64,000 nt of DNA from Streptomyces sp. S465 (GCF_026898115.1 NZ_CP114036.1:1302001-1366000); one strand, 5' to 3'. Positions 25,218-33,564 are shown, counted from the stretch's first letter. The notes: generated by a model from the sequence alone, not told the origin. A program made the numbers and translations.

Positions 25218-27065
25218 CTAAATCTCGAACTGCCCGGCCATCTGCTGGATCTTGACGATCACGAACTCCGCCGGCTTGACCGGCGCGATACCGACCACCA
25301 CATTCACGATGCCGGCTGCGATGTCCTCGTCCGTCGTCGTGTCCTTGTCGCACTTGACGAAGTAGGCCTGACGCGGCGTACCACCCTTGAACGCGCCCTT
25401 CTCGAACAGGGTGTGCAGATAACCGGAGGCGCTCAGTCGGATCTGCTGCCACAACTGCTCCGTATTGGGTTCGAAAACGACCCATTGCAGTCCGCGGCGC
25501 AGACTCTCCTCGATATGCAGCGCCAGCCGCCGCACCGGTACGTACTTCCATTCGCTGCTCTGCGCGTCGGCGCCGCTCAGGGTGCGTGCGCCCCAGACCA
25601 GCGGGCCCACCACCGGGAAGGTGCGCAGGCAGTTGATGCCCAGCGGGTTGAGCAGGCCGTTCTCGCGGTCGGTCAGCTGGACGCCGAGCGAGTACACCCC
25701 GGCCAGCCGGGCCTCGGTCCCGGCCGGGGCCTTCCACACGCCGCGCTCGCCGTCCGTACGGGCGATGACGCCCGCGAGTGCCCCGGAGGGCGGGAAGGCG
25801 CGCAGCCGTCCGGTGAGCGGGTCGGTGAGCCGCAGCTGCGGGAAGTACAGCGCCGCGTGGTCGCTGCGAACCGGCTCGAAGGCGCCGATCCCGGCACGGG
25901 CCGCGTCCACGCTGCCCCAGGCGGAGGGCGCGTCGACGAGCAGGAAGATCCGCCGCTCCCGGCACAGCCGGTCGGCCGCCGACAGCACGGTGACCATGTC
26001 GTCGACCGACTCGTACGCGGCGAGTTCCGGCAGCGACAGCAGATTGACGTCCTCGACGTCGCGCAGCGCCTGGAGGCCGGTTTTGTCCGCCTCGCCGCCG
26101 ATGAGGTCGCGGGGGCCGGGCGGGGCGCCGTCCTCGCCGCCGGACAGCGGGAAGACGGGCGGGTTGACCGAGGCCTCCAGGCCGAGGTCATTGGCGCATT
26201 CGCCCAGGAAGCGCACCGCGTCGCCGGGGTCGATGGAACCGGCGACGACCTGGAGGCGGCGGCCGAACGCGGTGACCTCGGTACCCGCGAAGGCGTGCTT
26301 GCCGGGGGCGTCGGGCAGCGCGCGCAGCTTGCGCTCCAGGAGCAGGGCCAGCTCGGTGACGTCGCACGGAGCCTCGCCGTCACAGTCCGGGTCGTACAGG
26401 GTGAACGCGCGCTCCACCTCGCCGATCTTGACCGTCAGCTCGACGTTCAGATCGGGGAGTTCGCCCGCGAACGGCTTGGAGACCGTGCCGGAGGGGTCCG
26501 GCCGGCCCTCGCCGACCGTCTTGACCCGGACCAGCGCCGACCCGGCGTTGATCACGGTCTCGGCGTGCCGCCCGTGGGCGGGGTCGGTGGACAGGTGGGT
26601 GAAGGACTCCCGGGAGGTGCCCCGTGCGTCGAGCACATGGAGGTTGAAGGTCTCCTCCGGGCACGGGGTGTCGTAGTCCACCGCGAGGCGCAGACCCGAG
26701 CCCCAGTGGCCGGGCTCCTTGGCGTGCACCTCCAGCACCGGGCACGCGCTGTGGCCCTCGGTGGACTCGAGGGTGACGCGGGCGGCCTTGCCGGTCCCGG
26801 CCTTGGTCACGCGGACGACGACCGCCACGGTGCCGCCGTTGCCGAAGAACTGGTGCACCGCGTAGCCGACCGCGCTCTGCGAGGTCAGACCGCCGAAGCG
26901 GCGCTCGAAGTCGGCGAAGCTGGTGACGCGCACCGGGGTGTTCAGCGGGCCCCGCCGGGTGTGGCCCACGAACGCGGTCACCGAGGTGGTGACCGAGGCG
27001 ATGGTACGGACGCTGCTGGGAAGCTCTTCGATGTAGACACCCGGATAGCCCGCGTGCGTCGGCAT
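25218..27065 (-). CDS. CIS contractile sheath protein
   Basis: 615-aa tail sheath protein, the first gene of the operon. The N-terminal PGVYIEELPSSVRTIASVTT and FVGHTRRGPLNTPVRVTSF patterns are the signature of phage tail sheaths; the C-terminal domain (WVVFEPNTEQLWQQIRLSAS, YFVKCDKDTTTDEDI, GIAPVKPAEFVIVKI) carries the strand-exchange arms that knit neighbouring subunits. The sheath surrounds the tube and contracts to drive it forward. Only one sheath gene is present, as in Streptomyces systems, which are reported to act in the cytoplasm. ATG at 27065 with a GGAGGGGG site upstream. Confidence 0.96.
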   Translation of the reverse strand: MPTHAGYPGVYIEELPSSVRTIASVTTSVTAFVGHTRRGPLNTPVRVTSFADFERRFGGLTSQSAVGYAVHQFFGNGGTVAVVVRVTKAGTGKAARVTLESTEGHSACPVLEVHAKEPGHWGSGLRLAVDYDTPCPEETFNLHVLDARGTSRESFTHLSTDPAHGRHAETVINAGSALVRVKTVGEGRPDPSGTVSKPFAGELPDLNVELTVKIGEVERAFTLYDPDCDGEAPCDVTELALLLERKLRALPDAPGKHAFAGTEVTAFGRRLQVVAGSIDPGDAVRFLGECANDLGLEASVNPPVFPLSGGEDGAPPGPRDLIGGEADKTGLQALRDVEDVNLLSLPELAAYESVDDMVTVLSAADRLCRERRIFLLVDAPSAWGSVDAARAGIGAFEPVRSDHAALYFPQLRLTDPLTGRLRAFPPSGALAGVIARTDGERGVWKAPAGTEARLAGVYSLGVQLTDRENGLLNPLGINCLRTFPVVGPLVWGARTLSGADAQSSEWKYVPVRRLALHIEESLRRGLQWVVFEPNTEQLWQQIRLSASGYLHTLFEKGAFKGGTPRQAYFVKCDKDTTTDEDIAAGIVNVVVGIAPVKPAEFVIVKIQQMAGQFEI

Positions 27066-27480
27066 TCCCCCTCCATTCTCTTCAGCGCATCAAGAGATGA
27101 GGAGGGGAAGTGAAGATCGCTCGCGCGGATTTCCCGCCGCGCCCACACGTTCTCCGTGTACTTCCCCCGGTCGCACGCCCCCGCGAAACCGGTATCGCAG
27201 GGCTTGGAACGTCGCTTGCGGCTCCTGATGCGTGAGTGCGATCTGAGTTTCCGCGCCGGACACGATCCCGGTCAAGACATTGATCCGGTCATCTCCTTCA
27301 CGTCGAAATTCTAGATCGTTTCCCGACCTTCACGAAGTTGACCAAGCTATTACCGTGCGGGATTCCTTCCGGTAATTCGTGATCGTAAAATTCCGCACGG
27401 AGTGCGCCGACGACGAGAACCCGCCGAAAGGGCAATCGGTTCGGCGTGCCGTTTTGCGGTTCCGCGCCCCCGGCGGTACC
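27066..27480. promoter_or_regulatory. Upstream region of the CIS operon with an inverted repeat
   Basis: This AT-richer gap (30 of 60 bases GC at 27301-27360) separates the sheath start from the DUF6817-like gene and must hold the operon promoter on the minus strand. A long inverted repeat has arms at 27353-27364 and 27389-27400 (CCGTGCGGGATT against AATTCCGCACGG, 11 of 12 paired) around a 24-base loop. A GAAGGAG site near 27294-27300 on the minus strand precedes only a six-codon frame. I see no convincing gene here; a 61-codon TTG-initiated frame at 27090-27275 is not supported. Confidence 0.5.
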
Positions 27481-27484
27481 GACG

Positions 27485-27562
27485 GCGGTCAGGCGTCGGG
27501 CGTCAGGCGTCGGGCGTCAGGGGCGACGGCGGTCAGGCGTCGGGCGTCAGGGGCGACGGCGC
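27485..27562. repeat. Tandem GC-rich repeat across the stop codon of the DUF6817-like gene
   Basis: Copies of GCGTCGGGCGTCAG (14 bp) and a longer roughly 30-bp unit that contains it (GGTCAGGCGTCGGGCGTCAG plus GGGCGACGGC) repeat head to tail. The array includes the final codons and stop of the gene on the minus strand and spreads into its 3' flank, as with several other arrays in this window. Confidence 0.75.
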
Positions 27563-28108
27563 GAGGACCGCGTGGCAGTCCAGCCAGGCGGACCGGCTGA
27601 GCAGCGGGCGCAGGCGGGTGAACAGGGCGAGGAGTTCGGGGCCTCGCCGCTCGCGGAAGACGGGGTCGCGGCGGGCGAGGTCGAGTTCATTGGCGGCCGA
27701 CAGCTCGGCGAAGTCCCGGGCCAGCCGTGGTTCGGGAGTGTGGGTACGGCCGGTGAAGCGGTCGTGGAAGGCCGCGCCGGCGTCCCCGAGCCCCGGGCAG
27801 GTGGCCCTCCGGTCGCAGCTCGCGTAGAGGTACACGATGGCTTCGGCTTCCGCGCCGATCACCGCCGCCAGCTCACCGCGACGGCCGAGGGAGAGCAGGG
27901 TGACCGGAAAGCCGTCGGTTCCGTAGGACGCGTGGCACAGCCCCGCCAGTTGGAGCTCCGGGCGGGCTCCCCAGGCGGCGAGCCGGGCCCGTACCCGCTG
28001 GAGGTGGGCGAGGAGGGTGCCGCCGGGGTGCGCGATGCCCGCGGCGCCGAGCCGGCGCAGCAGGGTGACGGCCCGGTCGGCCGCGGCAGGAGGGGGAGCA
28101 GCAAGCAC
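27533..28108 (-). CDS. DUF6817-like protein, unknown function
   Basis: 191-aa soluble protein beginning at a GTG (28108). The pattern RLGAAGIAHPGGTLLAHLQR followed by LAGLCHASYGTDGFPV resembles the DUF6817 family, in which conserved His residues suggest an HD- or oxygenase-like metal site. No signal peptide or membrane segment is seen. It is divergent from the LysR gene and may be its target. Its last codons and stop are part of a short tandem repeat, so the C-terminus may vary between strains. Function cannot be assigned. Confidence 0.75.
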   Translation of the reverse strand: MLAAPPPAAADRAVTLLRRLGAAGIAHPGGTLLAHLQRVRARLAAWGARPELQLAGLCHASYGTDGFPVTLLSLGRRGELAAVIGAEAEAIVYLYASCDRRATCPGLGDAGAAFHDRFTGRTHTPEPRLARDFAELSAANELDLARRDPVFRERRGPELLALFTRLRPLLSRSAWLDCHAVLAPSPLTPDA

Positions 28109-28242
28109 AGGTCCGTGTCCTTTCGTGCTCGGCAGGTCGGCACCCGTACCGCGCCGTCACCCGGTCCGGATCCGCGTGCCGGTGCCGTACGGGTTGCCGC
28201 CTGAGCCCTGCCACGATCGTCGCGAGCCGTGGCCACCCCAGT

Positions 28243-28285
28243 CAATCCTGGGGATTGCTCGCCAACTCCAAGCCATAGCTTGGAG
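28243..28285. promoter_or_regulatory. Two perfect palindromes in the LysR promoter region
   Basis: CAATCC-TGG-GGATTG at 28243-28257 and CTCCAAGC-CATA-GCTTGGAG at 28266-28285 are perfect inverted repeats directly upstream of the LysR ATG (28289) and inside the divergent intergenic space. The second lies where the ribosome-binding site should be (GGAGGG ends it). Their placement fits autoregulation by the LysR protein, which is inference. Confidence 0.55.
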
Positions 28286-28288
28286 GGT

Positions 28289-29278
28289 ATGACTCTGAAT
28301 GACCTTCGGGTGTTCGTGGCCGTGTGCCGCGCCGGGAGCCTGAGCGCCGTGGCCCGGGACCTGACCTGCACTCAGTCGGCGGTGAGCCAGCGTGTGAAGC
28401 GGCTGGAACGCGAGACCGGTGTCAGCCTGCTGGAGCGCCAGCCGCGCGGTGTCGTGCCCACCCCGGCGGGACGTCTGCTGTGCGAGGCCGCCGCCGACGG
28501 GATCGCCGGTCTCGATCTGGCGCTGCGCCGCCTCGGCGACCTGGTGAACGGGGAGAGCGGTTCGGTGCGGATCACCACCGGCGGCACCACCGTACGGCAC
28601 TTCATGGCCGAGGCGATCGTCTCCTTCCGCCGGCGCCACCCCAAGGTGAGCCTGGAGTTCCAGACCGAGAGCTCCAGCCGTGGCTGTTTCGACGCCCTCA
28701 TCGCCAGCAATCTGGACCTGGCCTGGATCACCCTCGGCGCCCCGGTGCGCGGGATCGAACAGCGGCCCGTGGTCGAGTTGCCGTGGGTGCTCGCCGTACG
28801 GGCCGGGGACCCGCTCGCCGCCCGGTCGCGCATGGAGGTGTCCGACCTCGCCGATGTCCGTCTGGTGCGGCTGCCGCCGAACTCCACGTCCGGCGGACGG
28901 CTCGACGCGGCCCTCGCCGCGCTGGGCGTACGGGCCGGTTCCGATACGAGCGTCGCCGACTGGGACACCGCTCTGCTGCTGGCCGAACTCGGGCTGGGAC
29001 GCGCCGTGGTGCCCGCCCTGCCGGGGCTGCCGGTGCCCGGGGACGAGGGGCCGCTGCGGCTCGTACCGATTCCCGCCCTGCCGCCGCTTCCGGTCGGCTG
29101 GGCCGTGCGCCGCTGGGACGCGCTCCCGCCGCTGGCCCGGACCTTCGCCGACACCGTGGCCCGCACTCTGCGCGCGGACGACCCCGACGAGCGGCACTCG
29201 GCCGGACAGCACTCGCCCCGGCGGCACTCGGCCGAACAGCATTCCGGCGAGCCGAACTCCGCCGGGCCCCGCGGGTGA
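28289..29278 (+). CDS. LysR-family transcriptional regulator
   Basis: 329-aa regulator. Residues 1-60 form the winged helix-turn-helix (LNDLRVFVAVCRAGSLSAVA, SQRVKRLERETGVSLLERQ) and residues about 90-300 the substrate-binding domain (GSVRITTGGTTVRHFMAEAI). The C-terminal 25 residues are low complexity (HSAGQHSPRRHSAEQHS). The ATG at 28289 is chosen because it opens the family's conserved N-terminus and follows a GGAGGG site; the open frame upstream is not conserved. The gene is divergent from the DUF6817-like gene, the likely target. The inducer is unknown. Confidence 0.93.
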   Translation: MTLNDLRVFVAVCRAGSLSAVARDLTCTQSAVSQRVKRLERETGVSLLERQPRGVVPTPAGRLLCEAAADGIAGLDLALRRLGDLVNGESGSVRITTGGTTVRHFMAEAIVSFRRRHPKVSLEFQTESSSRGCFDALIASNLDLAWITLGAPVRGIEQRPVVELPWVLAVRAGDPLAARSRMEVSDLADVRLVRLPPNSTSGGRLDAALAALGVRAGSDTSVADWDTALLLAELGLGRAVVPALPGLPVPGDEGPLRLVPIPALPPLPVGWAVRRWDALPPLARTFADTVARTLRADDPDERHSAGQHSPRRHSAEQHSGEPNSAGPRG

Positions 29279-29344
29279 CCTTTTTCGGACGTCCCCCAGC
29301 CGACGCGGGGGATGGGTCACGTCACGGAGGGCACACACCCTATG

Positions 29345-29364
29345 CTTCTACATGCGTGTAGAAG
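29345..29364. promoter_or_regulatory. Perfect 8-4-8 palindrome upstream of the Spo0M gene
   Basis: CTTCTACA-TGCG-TGTAGAAG is a perfect inverted repeat about 175 bases upstream of the Spo0M start and four bases before a GGAGGGAGG ribosome-site-like run. It may be an operator or an mRNA hairpin. The regulator is not evident. Confidence 0.45.
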
Positions 29365-29381
29365 TCCGGAGGGAGGACGAA

Positions 29382-29480
29382 GTGCCAACGTGCCACCGGC
29401 CGCTGAAGTTCCGCGGCGCACGGCCCGTTGCCGCGCGGCCCCGTCCCCCGCCGCACGCGCTCTCCCCCATCCACCCATGA
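29382..29480 (+). CDS. Possible 32-aa leader peptide upstream of Spo0M
   Basis: GTG-initiated frame (VPTCHRPLKFRGARPVA...) with a strong GGAGGGAGG site five bases upstream, directly after a perfect palindrome. The peptide is basic and Pro/Arg-rich and has no recognisable fold. It may be a regulatory leader for the downstream gene or a chance frame in GC-rich DNA; the good ribosome site is the only positive evidence. Confidence 0.25.
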   Translation: MPTCHRPLKFRGARPVAARPRPPPHALSPIHP

Positions 29481-29539
29481 GCGCGTGATCACACACGCAC
29501 AACGCGACAGTACGCATACGTGAAGGAGTGAACGCCGCG

Positions 29540-30559
29540 ATGGTGTTCAAACGACTGCTCGGCTCGCTCGGTGTCGGCGGGCCCACCGTGGACACGGTGC
29601 TGGACCCCGGCCCGGTATTCCCCGGCGGGCCGCTGACCGGTCAGGTCCATCTCGAGGGCGGCAAGGCGGACTTCGAGATCGAGCAGATCACGCTGGAGCT
29701 CGTGGCCCGGGTGGAGGACGAGCGCGGCGACGAGGAGCGCGAAGGCGTCGTCCTCTTCGACCGCTTCACCGTCGCCGGCGGATTCCGGCTCGGCGAGGGC
29801 GAGCGCCGCAGCCTCCCGTTCACGGCCCACCTCCCCTGGGAGACGCCGATCACCGAGCTGTACGGGCAGCCGCTGGGCATCATCCTCGGGGTGCGCACCG
29901 GGCTGGAGATCGCGGGTGCGAAGGACAAGGGCGATCTGGACCAGCTGACCGTGAGTCCGCTGCCGGCCCAGGAGGCCGTGCTGGAGGCGCTGGGACAGCT
30001 CGGCTTCGGCTTCAAGTCCGCCGACCTGGAGCTGGGCCATGTGGGCGGCACCGGGCAGCGGCTGCCGTTCTACCAGGAGATCGAGCTCTCCCCGGCCCCG
30101 CAGTACGCGCACGCCATCAACGAGCTCGAGGTGACCTTCCTGGCGAACCCCGGCAGCATGGACGTCGTCCTGGAAGCCGACAAGCGCGGCGGGTTCTTCT
30201 CCGAGGGGCACGACGCCCTCACGCTCTTCACCGTCGGCCATGAGGGCGTCGAGCACCGCGACTGGAACACCGAGGTCGACGCCTGGATCCGGCAGCTCGT
30301 CGAGCAGCGCGCCGCCCACGGCTCGTACGGCTCCTACGGCCACGGCGAGCCGTACCCGCCCGGTCACGGCTACGGGCACCCGGACCACCACCACGGGCAC
30401 CACGACGGGCACCACGACGGGCAGCGGCGCTCCGGCCCGAGCACGGCGGCGGTCGTCGGAGGCGTCGCGGCGGGTGTCGCGGTCGGCGTCGTCGGCGGAA
30501 TGGTCGCCGCGGAGATCGTCGACGAGATCGGCGACGCCTTCGAGGACGACGAGGACTGA
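29540..30559 (+). CDS. spo0M: Sporulation-control protein Spo0M-like
   Basis: 339-aa protein of the SpoOM/arrestin-like family. The opening MVFKRLLGSLGVGGPTVDTV, GGPLTGQVHLEGGKADFEIE and the PITELYGQPLGIILGVRTGL segment are diagnostic. Two beta-sandwich domains (to about residue 250) are followed by a His-rich stretch (HPDHHHGHHDGHHDG), then a Gly/Ala/Val-rich hydrophobic segment (AAVVGGVAAGVAVGVVGG) and an acidic tail. The hydrophobic end could anchor the protein to the membrane and the His cluster could bind metal; both are inferences. ATG at 29540 with a GAAGGAG site; a GTG at 29528 overlaps that site and is rejected. In Bacillus, Spo0M tunes entry to sporulation. Confidence 0.93.
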   Translation: MVFKRLLGSLGVGGPTVDTVLDPGPVFPGGPLTGQVHLEGGKADFEIEQITLELVARVEDERGDEEREGVVLFDRFTVAGGFRLGEGERRSLPFTAHLPWETPITELYGQPLGIILGVRTGLEIAGAKDKGDLDQLTVSPLPAQEAVLEALGQLGFGFKSADLELGHVGGTGQRLPFYQEIELSPAPQYAHAINELEVTFLANPGSMDVVLEADKRGGFFSEGHDALTLFTVGHEGVEHRDWNTEVDAWIRQLVEQRAAHGSYGSYGHGEPYPPGHGYGHPDHHHGHHDGHHDGQRRSGPSTAAVVGGVAAGVAVGVVGGMVAAEIVDEIGDAFEDDED

Positions 30560-30599
30560 CCGCCTCCCCGGCCGGGTCCCACCCGGCCCGGCCTTGGGC

Positions 30600-30694
30600 T
30601 CCCGGGTCCGGGACGTGGCTCCCCGGCCCGGACGTGACTCCCCGGCCCGGGACCTGGACTCCCCGGCCCGGGGCCGGACCGGGCCGGGGAGTCC
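30600..30694. terminator. Repeats and a strong hairpin after Spo0M
   Basis: Three or four copies of a GACTCCCCGGCCCGG unit (about 20-bp spacing) follow the Spo0M stop. The last copy pairs with an inverted copy: arms 30656-30671 and 30679-30694 are 16-base perfect complements around a seven-base loop. No U tract follows, so it would be a Streptomyces-style hairpin terminator. The remaining bases up to the next small frame show nothing else. Confidence 0.6.
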
Positions 30695-30778
30695 GGAGGC
30701 TGGTTGAAAGACGCGGAGCTGGGCACTTCGTGGGGGCGCGTTGCCTGATACGGCCTTGCCGCCTCCGGAAGGACGATC

Positions 30779-30871
30779 ATGAGCGAGCCCAGGCCATCCC
30801 CCCGCATGCTGCCCAGCGTCCACCCCACCCCCGGCCGGCCGGAGCCGCGGGAGGCGGTGGTCGGGTCATGA
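30779..30871 (+). CDS. Possible 30-aa leader frame coupled to the metallo-hydrolase gene
   Basis: ATG at 30779 with a GGAAGGACG site upstream encodes MSEPRPSPRMLPSVHPTPGR and ten more residues, ending at a TGA (30869-30871) that overlaps the ATGATG start of the metallo-hydrolase. The hydrolase gene lacks an obvious ribosome site of its own, so this frame could deliver ribosomes by coupling. Alternatively the true hydrolase start lies elsewhere. Confidence 0.35.
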   Translation: MSEPRPSPRMLPSVHPTPGRPEPREAVVGS

Positions 30872-31707
30872 TGCCGCCCCCGGAGGGCGCCGCCGAGATC
30901 CTCTTCATCGGCAACGCCACGCTGCTCATCCGCTACGGCGAGCTGACCCTGCTCACCGATCCGAACTTCCTGCACCGGGGCCAGCACGCCTATCTGGGCA
31001 AGGGGCTGACGTCCCGGCGGCTGACCGAGCCCGCCCTGGCCGTCGAGGACATCCCGGCCGACCTCGACGCCGTGGTGCTCTCGCATCTGCACGGCGACCA
31101 CTGGGACCGGATCGCGCGCCGGCGGCTGGACCGCTCGCTGCCCATCATCACCACCCCGCATGCCTCCCGGCGGCTCCAGGGCCTCCACGGGTTCAGCCGG
31201 GCGACCGGGCTGCCCACCTGGCACGACCACGTACTGATCCGCGACCGCAGCCAGGTCCGGATCACCGCGCTGCCCGGCAGGCACGCCCCCGGCCGGTGGC
31301 AGCGGCTGCTGCCACCGGTGATGGGGAGTCTGCTGGACTTCGGCGAGCCGGGACGGCCTCCTCGGCTGCGGGTGTACCTCACCGGTGACACCCTGATGTT
31401 CCCGGGCATCCACGAGATCGCCCGACGCTGCCCGGAGATGCATCTCGCGGTGGTCCACCTGGGCGGCACCCGGCTCCCGGGAGGGCTCATCGTGACCATG
31501 GACGCGCTCCAGGGGGCCGCTCTGGTCAAGGCCGTACGGCCGGAGCGGGTGCTGCCGGTGCACTACGACGACTACGCCGCCTTCAGCTCCCCGCTCTCCG
31601 CGTTCCTGGACGAGACCCGGCGCCCGGACTTCCCGTCCGCGGTGGTCTACTGCGCCCGGGGGGAGCGCGTCACCGTGAGCGCGCGAGGGGCGCTCACGGC
31701 GCCCTGA
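30868..31707 (+). CDS. Metallo-beta-lactamase-fold hydrolase (UlaG/RomA-like)
   Basis: 279-aa protein with the metal-binding motif SHLHGDHWD (HxHxDH, about residues 72-80), a preceding GNATLLIRYGELTLLTDPNF strand pair and later GDT and VHYDDY elements, as in the UlaG/RomA branch of the metallo-beta-lactamase fold. This branch hydrolyses phosphoester or lactone bonds, or acyl-ethanolamine lipids; the substrate here cannot be told. No signal peptide is seen. The ATG at 30868 or 30871 overlaps the stop of a 30-codon frame. Confidence 0.88.
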   Translation: MMPPPEGAAEILFIGNATLLIRYGELTLLTDPNFLHRGQHAYLGKGLTSRRLTEPALAVEDIPADLDAVVLSHLHGDHWDRIARRRLDRSLPIITTPHASRRLQGLHGFSRATGLPTWHDHVLIRDRSQVRITALPGRHAPGRWQRLLPPVMGSLLDFGEPGRPPRLRVYLTGDTLMFPGIHEIARRCPEMHLAVVHLGGTRLPGGLIVTMDALQGAALVKAVRPERVLPVHYDDYAAFSSPLSAFLDETRRPDFPSAVVYCARGERVTVSARGALTAP

Positions 31708-31725
31708 AGCGAGCCTCGCGCTGAC

Positions 31726-31856
31726 GGGCGGGCAGGCCAGCCACGCCGGGGGCGGGCCAGGCCACGCCACGCTGACGGGCAGGCCAGGCCACCACGCTAG
31801 GTGCGGGCCAGGCCACCACGCTAGGTGCGGGCCAGGCCATCACCCTGACGGGCGGG
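31726..31856. repeat. Degenerate tandem repeats between convergent genes
   Basis: Units containing GGGCCAGGCCACCACGCTAG (about 26-27 bp) and variants with GACGGGCGGGCAGGCCA fill the short gap between the metallo-hydrolase and the convergent unknown gene. The 27-bp form is perfectly repeated at about 31775-31830. It may also act as a bidirectional terminator. Confidence 0.7.
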
Positions 31857-32396
31857 TCAGGCCGCGCTGGTGGGTGTCCGGTCGCTGTGCAGCTGCCGCA
31901 GCCGCTCCAGCAGCTGCGGGTGGTGCAGCTCCGCGACGGGGGCCATCAGGTCCGGGTGGCGCAGCAGCGGCGCGGCCCGCCGGTCGTACGCGTCGGGCTC
32001 CGTGAGCCGCCGGAACTCCCTGGGGGACGCGGCGGCGTGCGGGCAGTCGGCGAGCGCCGCCACGGCCTCACAGGCCAGGTCGGCGGAGGTGAGCAGGGCC
32101 GCCGCCCAGCTCGCCACGACCTCGTCCACCCAGGTGCGCCAGGCGCAGTCGGGGCCGCGGATCTCGTACGGCTCCGCGTCCACGAGCCAGTCCAGCCGGA
32201 AGGAGCCGCCCGGTCCGGCCAGGGCCACCAGGGCGGCGTCGGTGGGGGTCGGGTAGCGCAGCCATGCGGCCACCGTCACGGCCTGTCGCGCCTGGGCCTC
32301 GGAGAGTGACGCGTTCATCGCCCCGTCGGCCGCCGGATAGGCCCTGACCAGCCACTGCGTGGTCGCCGTGATGACGGATGACAGGTCCAGGGACAA
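31857..32396 (-). CDS. Hypothetical protein
   Basis: 179-aa soluble, helical protein (MSLDLSSVITATTQWLVRAY). Aromatic-rich middle (FRLDWLVDAEPYEIRGPDCA, WRTWVDEVVASW). I recognise no domain and no signal peptide. It is divergent from the two GT2 genes and convergent with the metallo-hydrolase. Codon use is like its neighbours, so it is probably a real gene. Confidence 0.65.
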   Translation of the reverse strand: MSLDLSSVITATTQWLVRAYPAADGAMNASLSEAQARQAVTVAAWLRYPTPTDAALVALAGPGGSFRLDWLVDAEPYEIRGPDCAWRTWVDEVVASWAAALLTSADLACEAVAALADCPHAAASPREFRRLTEPDAYDRRAAPLLRHPDLMAPVAELHHPQLLERLRQLHSDRTPTSAA

Positions 32397-32631
32397 ACGA
32401 AGCCGCTCCTCGATACGACGGTAACGTCAGCACCGTACCCCCGGAACGGCGGTGTCCGACATGACGCAGATCACGGTGTGCGGCGGGGCGCTGTGGGCAT
32501 GCCGGCCGCCGGACCCGGTGCCACCGGGGCCCCGGGCACCGTCGGCGCGCGCCGAACAGCGGCCGCCCGGCGGCCGCTTGGCGCATGCCCGGCCGGCGCT
32601 TGGCGGCCCGTGCGCCGGGTACCCGGCGGCC

Positions 32632-33564
32632 ATGAACGCGCCAGGCCCCGCCGTCGGTGTGGTCATCGCCACGCGCGACCGCGCCGAGCGGCTCGCCATG
32701 GCTCTGGCACACCTCACCGCCCTGCCGGAGCGGCCACCGGTCGTGGTCGTCGACAACGGCTCGACGGACCACACCAGGGCCATGGTCGCGGAGCGTTTCC
32801 CGCACGTGCGGATCGTGGCGCACGCGGAGAACCGCGGGGCGCTCGCCCGCAACGACGGCGTACGCGCCATCGGCACCCCCTACGTGGCCTTCAGCGACGA
32901 CGACTCCTGGTGGGCGCCGGGGTCCCTGTCGGTGGCCGCGGATCTGCTGAACGCCCATCCACGGCTCGGGCTGCTGGCGGCCCAGGTGCGGGTCGGCCCC
33001 GAGGAGCGGCCCGACCCGCTCAACGCCACGCTGGCCGCCTCCCCCGCCGGCCGGGCCGAGGACCTCCCCGGACCGGAGGTGTTCGGCTTCCTCGCCTGTG
33101 CGGCCGTGGTGCGCCGGGGCGCCTTCCTGGAGGCGGGCGGCTTCCATCCGCTGATCTTCTTCGGCGGGGAGGAGACCCTGCTCGCCTACGACCTCGCCGC
33201 GATGGGCTGGGGCGTCTCGTACTGCCCCGAGGTGGTCGCCCACCACCATCCGGCCCCCTCGCCGCGCGGGGACCGCGCCGCCGTGATGCGGCGCAACGAA
33301 CTGATCGGCTGCTGGCTGCGCCGCCCGCTGCCGCTCGCCGCCCGGCGCACCGCCGGACTCCTCGCCGACGCCGGGAGGGACCCGGTGGCGCGGACCGCGC
33401 TGCGCGGGCTGCTCGCCCGGCTGCCGACCGCGCTGTGGCTGCGCCGGCCGCTGCCGCCGTGGGTCGAGGAGGCCGCCCGGCGGGTGGACGGGCAGCGGGC
33501 GGAGGGGTCCGGTACCGGGACAGTGGTCGGCACGCGGGAGGAGGGCCGTCCGCCATGGCCATGA
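32632..33564 (+). CDS. GT2-family glycosyltransferase
   Basis: 310-aa GT-A fold glycosyltransferase. Markers are VGVVIATRDRAERLAMALAH, VVVVDNGSTDHT, the metal-binding YVAFSDDDSWWAPGSL (DDD) and the acceptor-side GGFHPLIFFGGEETLLAYDL. No membrane segments. It transfers a sugar from a nucleotide donor in the cytoplasm; donor unknown. The ATG at 32632 opens the fold and lies just after a 14-bp palindrome (GCCGGGTACCCGGC); the frame is open upstream to 32452 but that extension is not conserved-looking. It is followed with ATGA overlap by a close paralogue. Confidence 0.88.
   Translation: MNAPGPAVGVVIATRDRAERLAMALAHLTALPERPPVVVVDNGSTDHTRAMVAERFPHVRIVAHAENRGALARNDGVRAIGTPYVAFSDDDSWWAPGSLSVAADLLNAHPRLGLLAAQVRVGPEERPDPLNATLAASPAGRAEDLPGPEVFGFLACAAVVRRGAFLEAGGFHPLIFFGGEETLLAYDLAAMGWGVSYCPEVVAHHHPAPSPRGDRAAVMRRNELIGCWLRRPLPLAARRTAGLLADAGRDPVARTALRGLLARLPTALWLRRPLPPWVEEAARRVDGQRAEGSGTGTVVGTREEGRPPWP

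Noticed and set aside
27090..27275. 61-codon frame between the sheath and the DUF6817-like gene
   Set aside because: Starts with TTG without a site at the right distance and overlaps the presumed promoter and ribosome site of the sheath gene.
32452..32631. N-terminal extension of the first GT2 gene
   Set aside because: Pro/Ala/Arg-rich, lacks features of the family, and the fold begins at the ATG at 32632.
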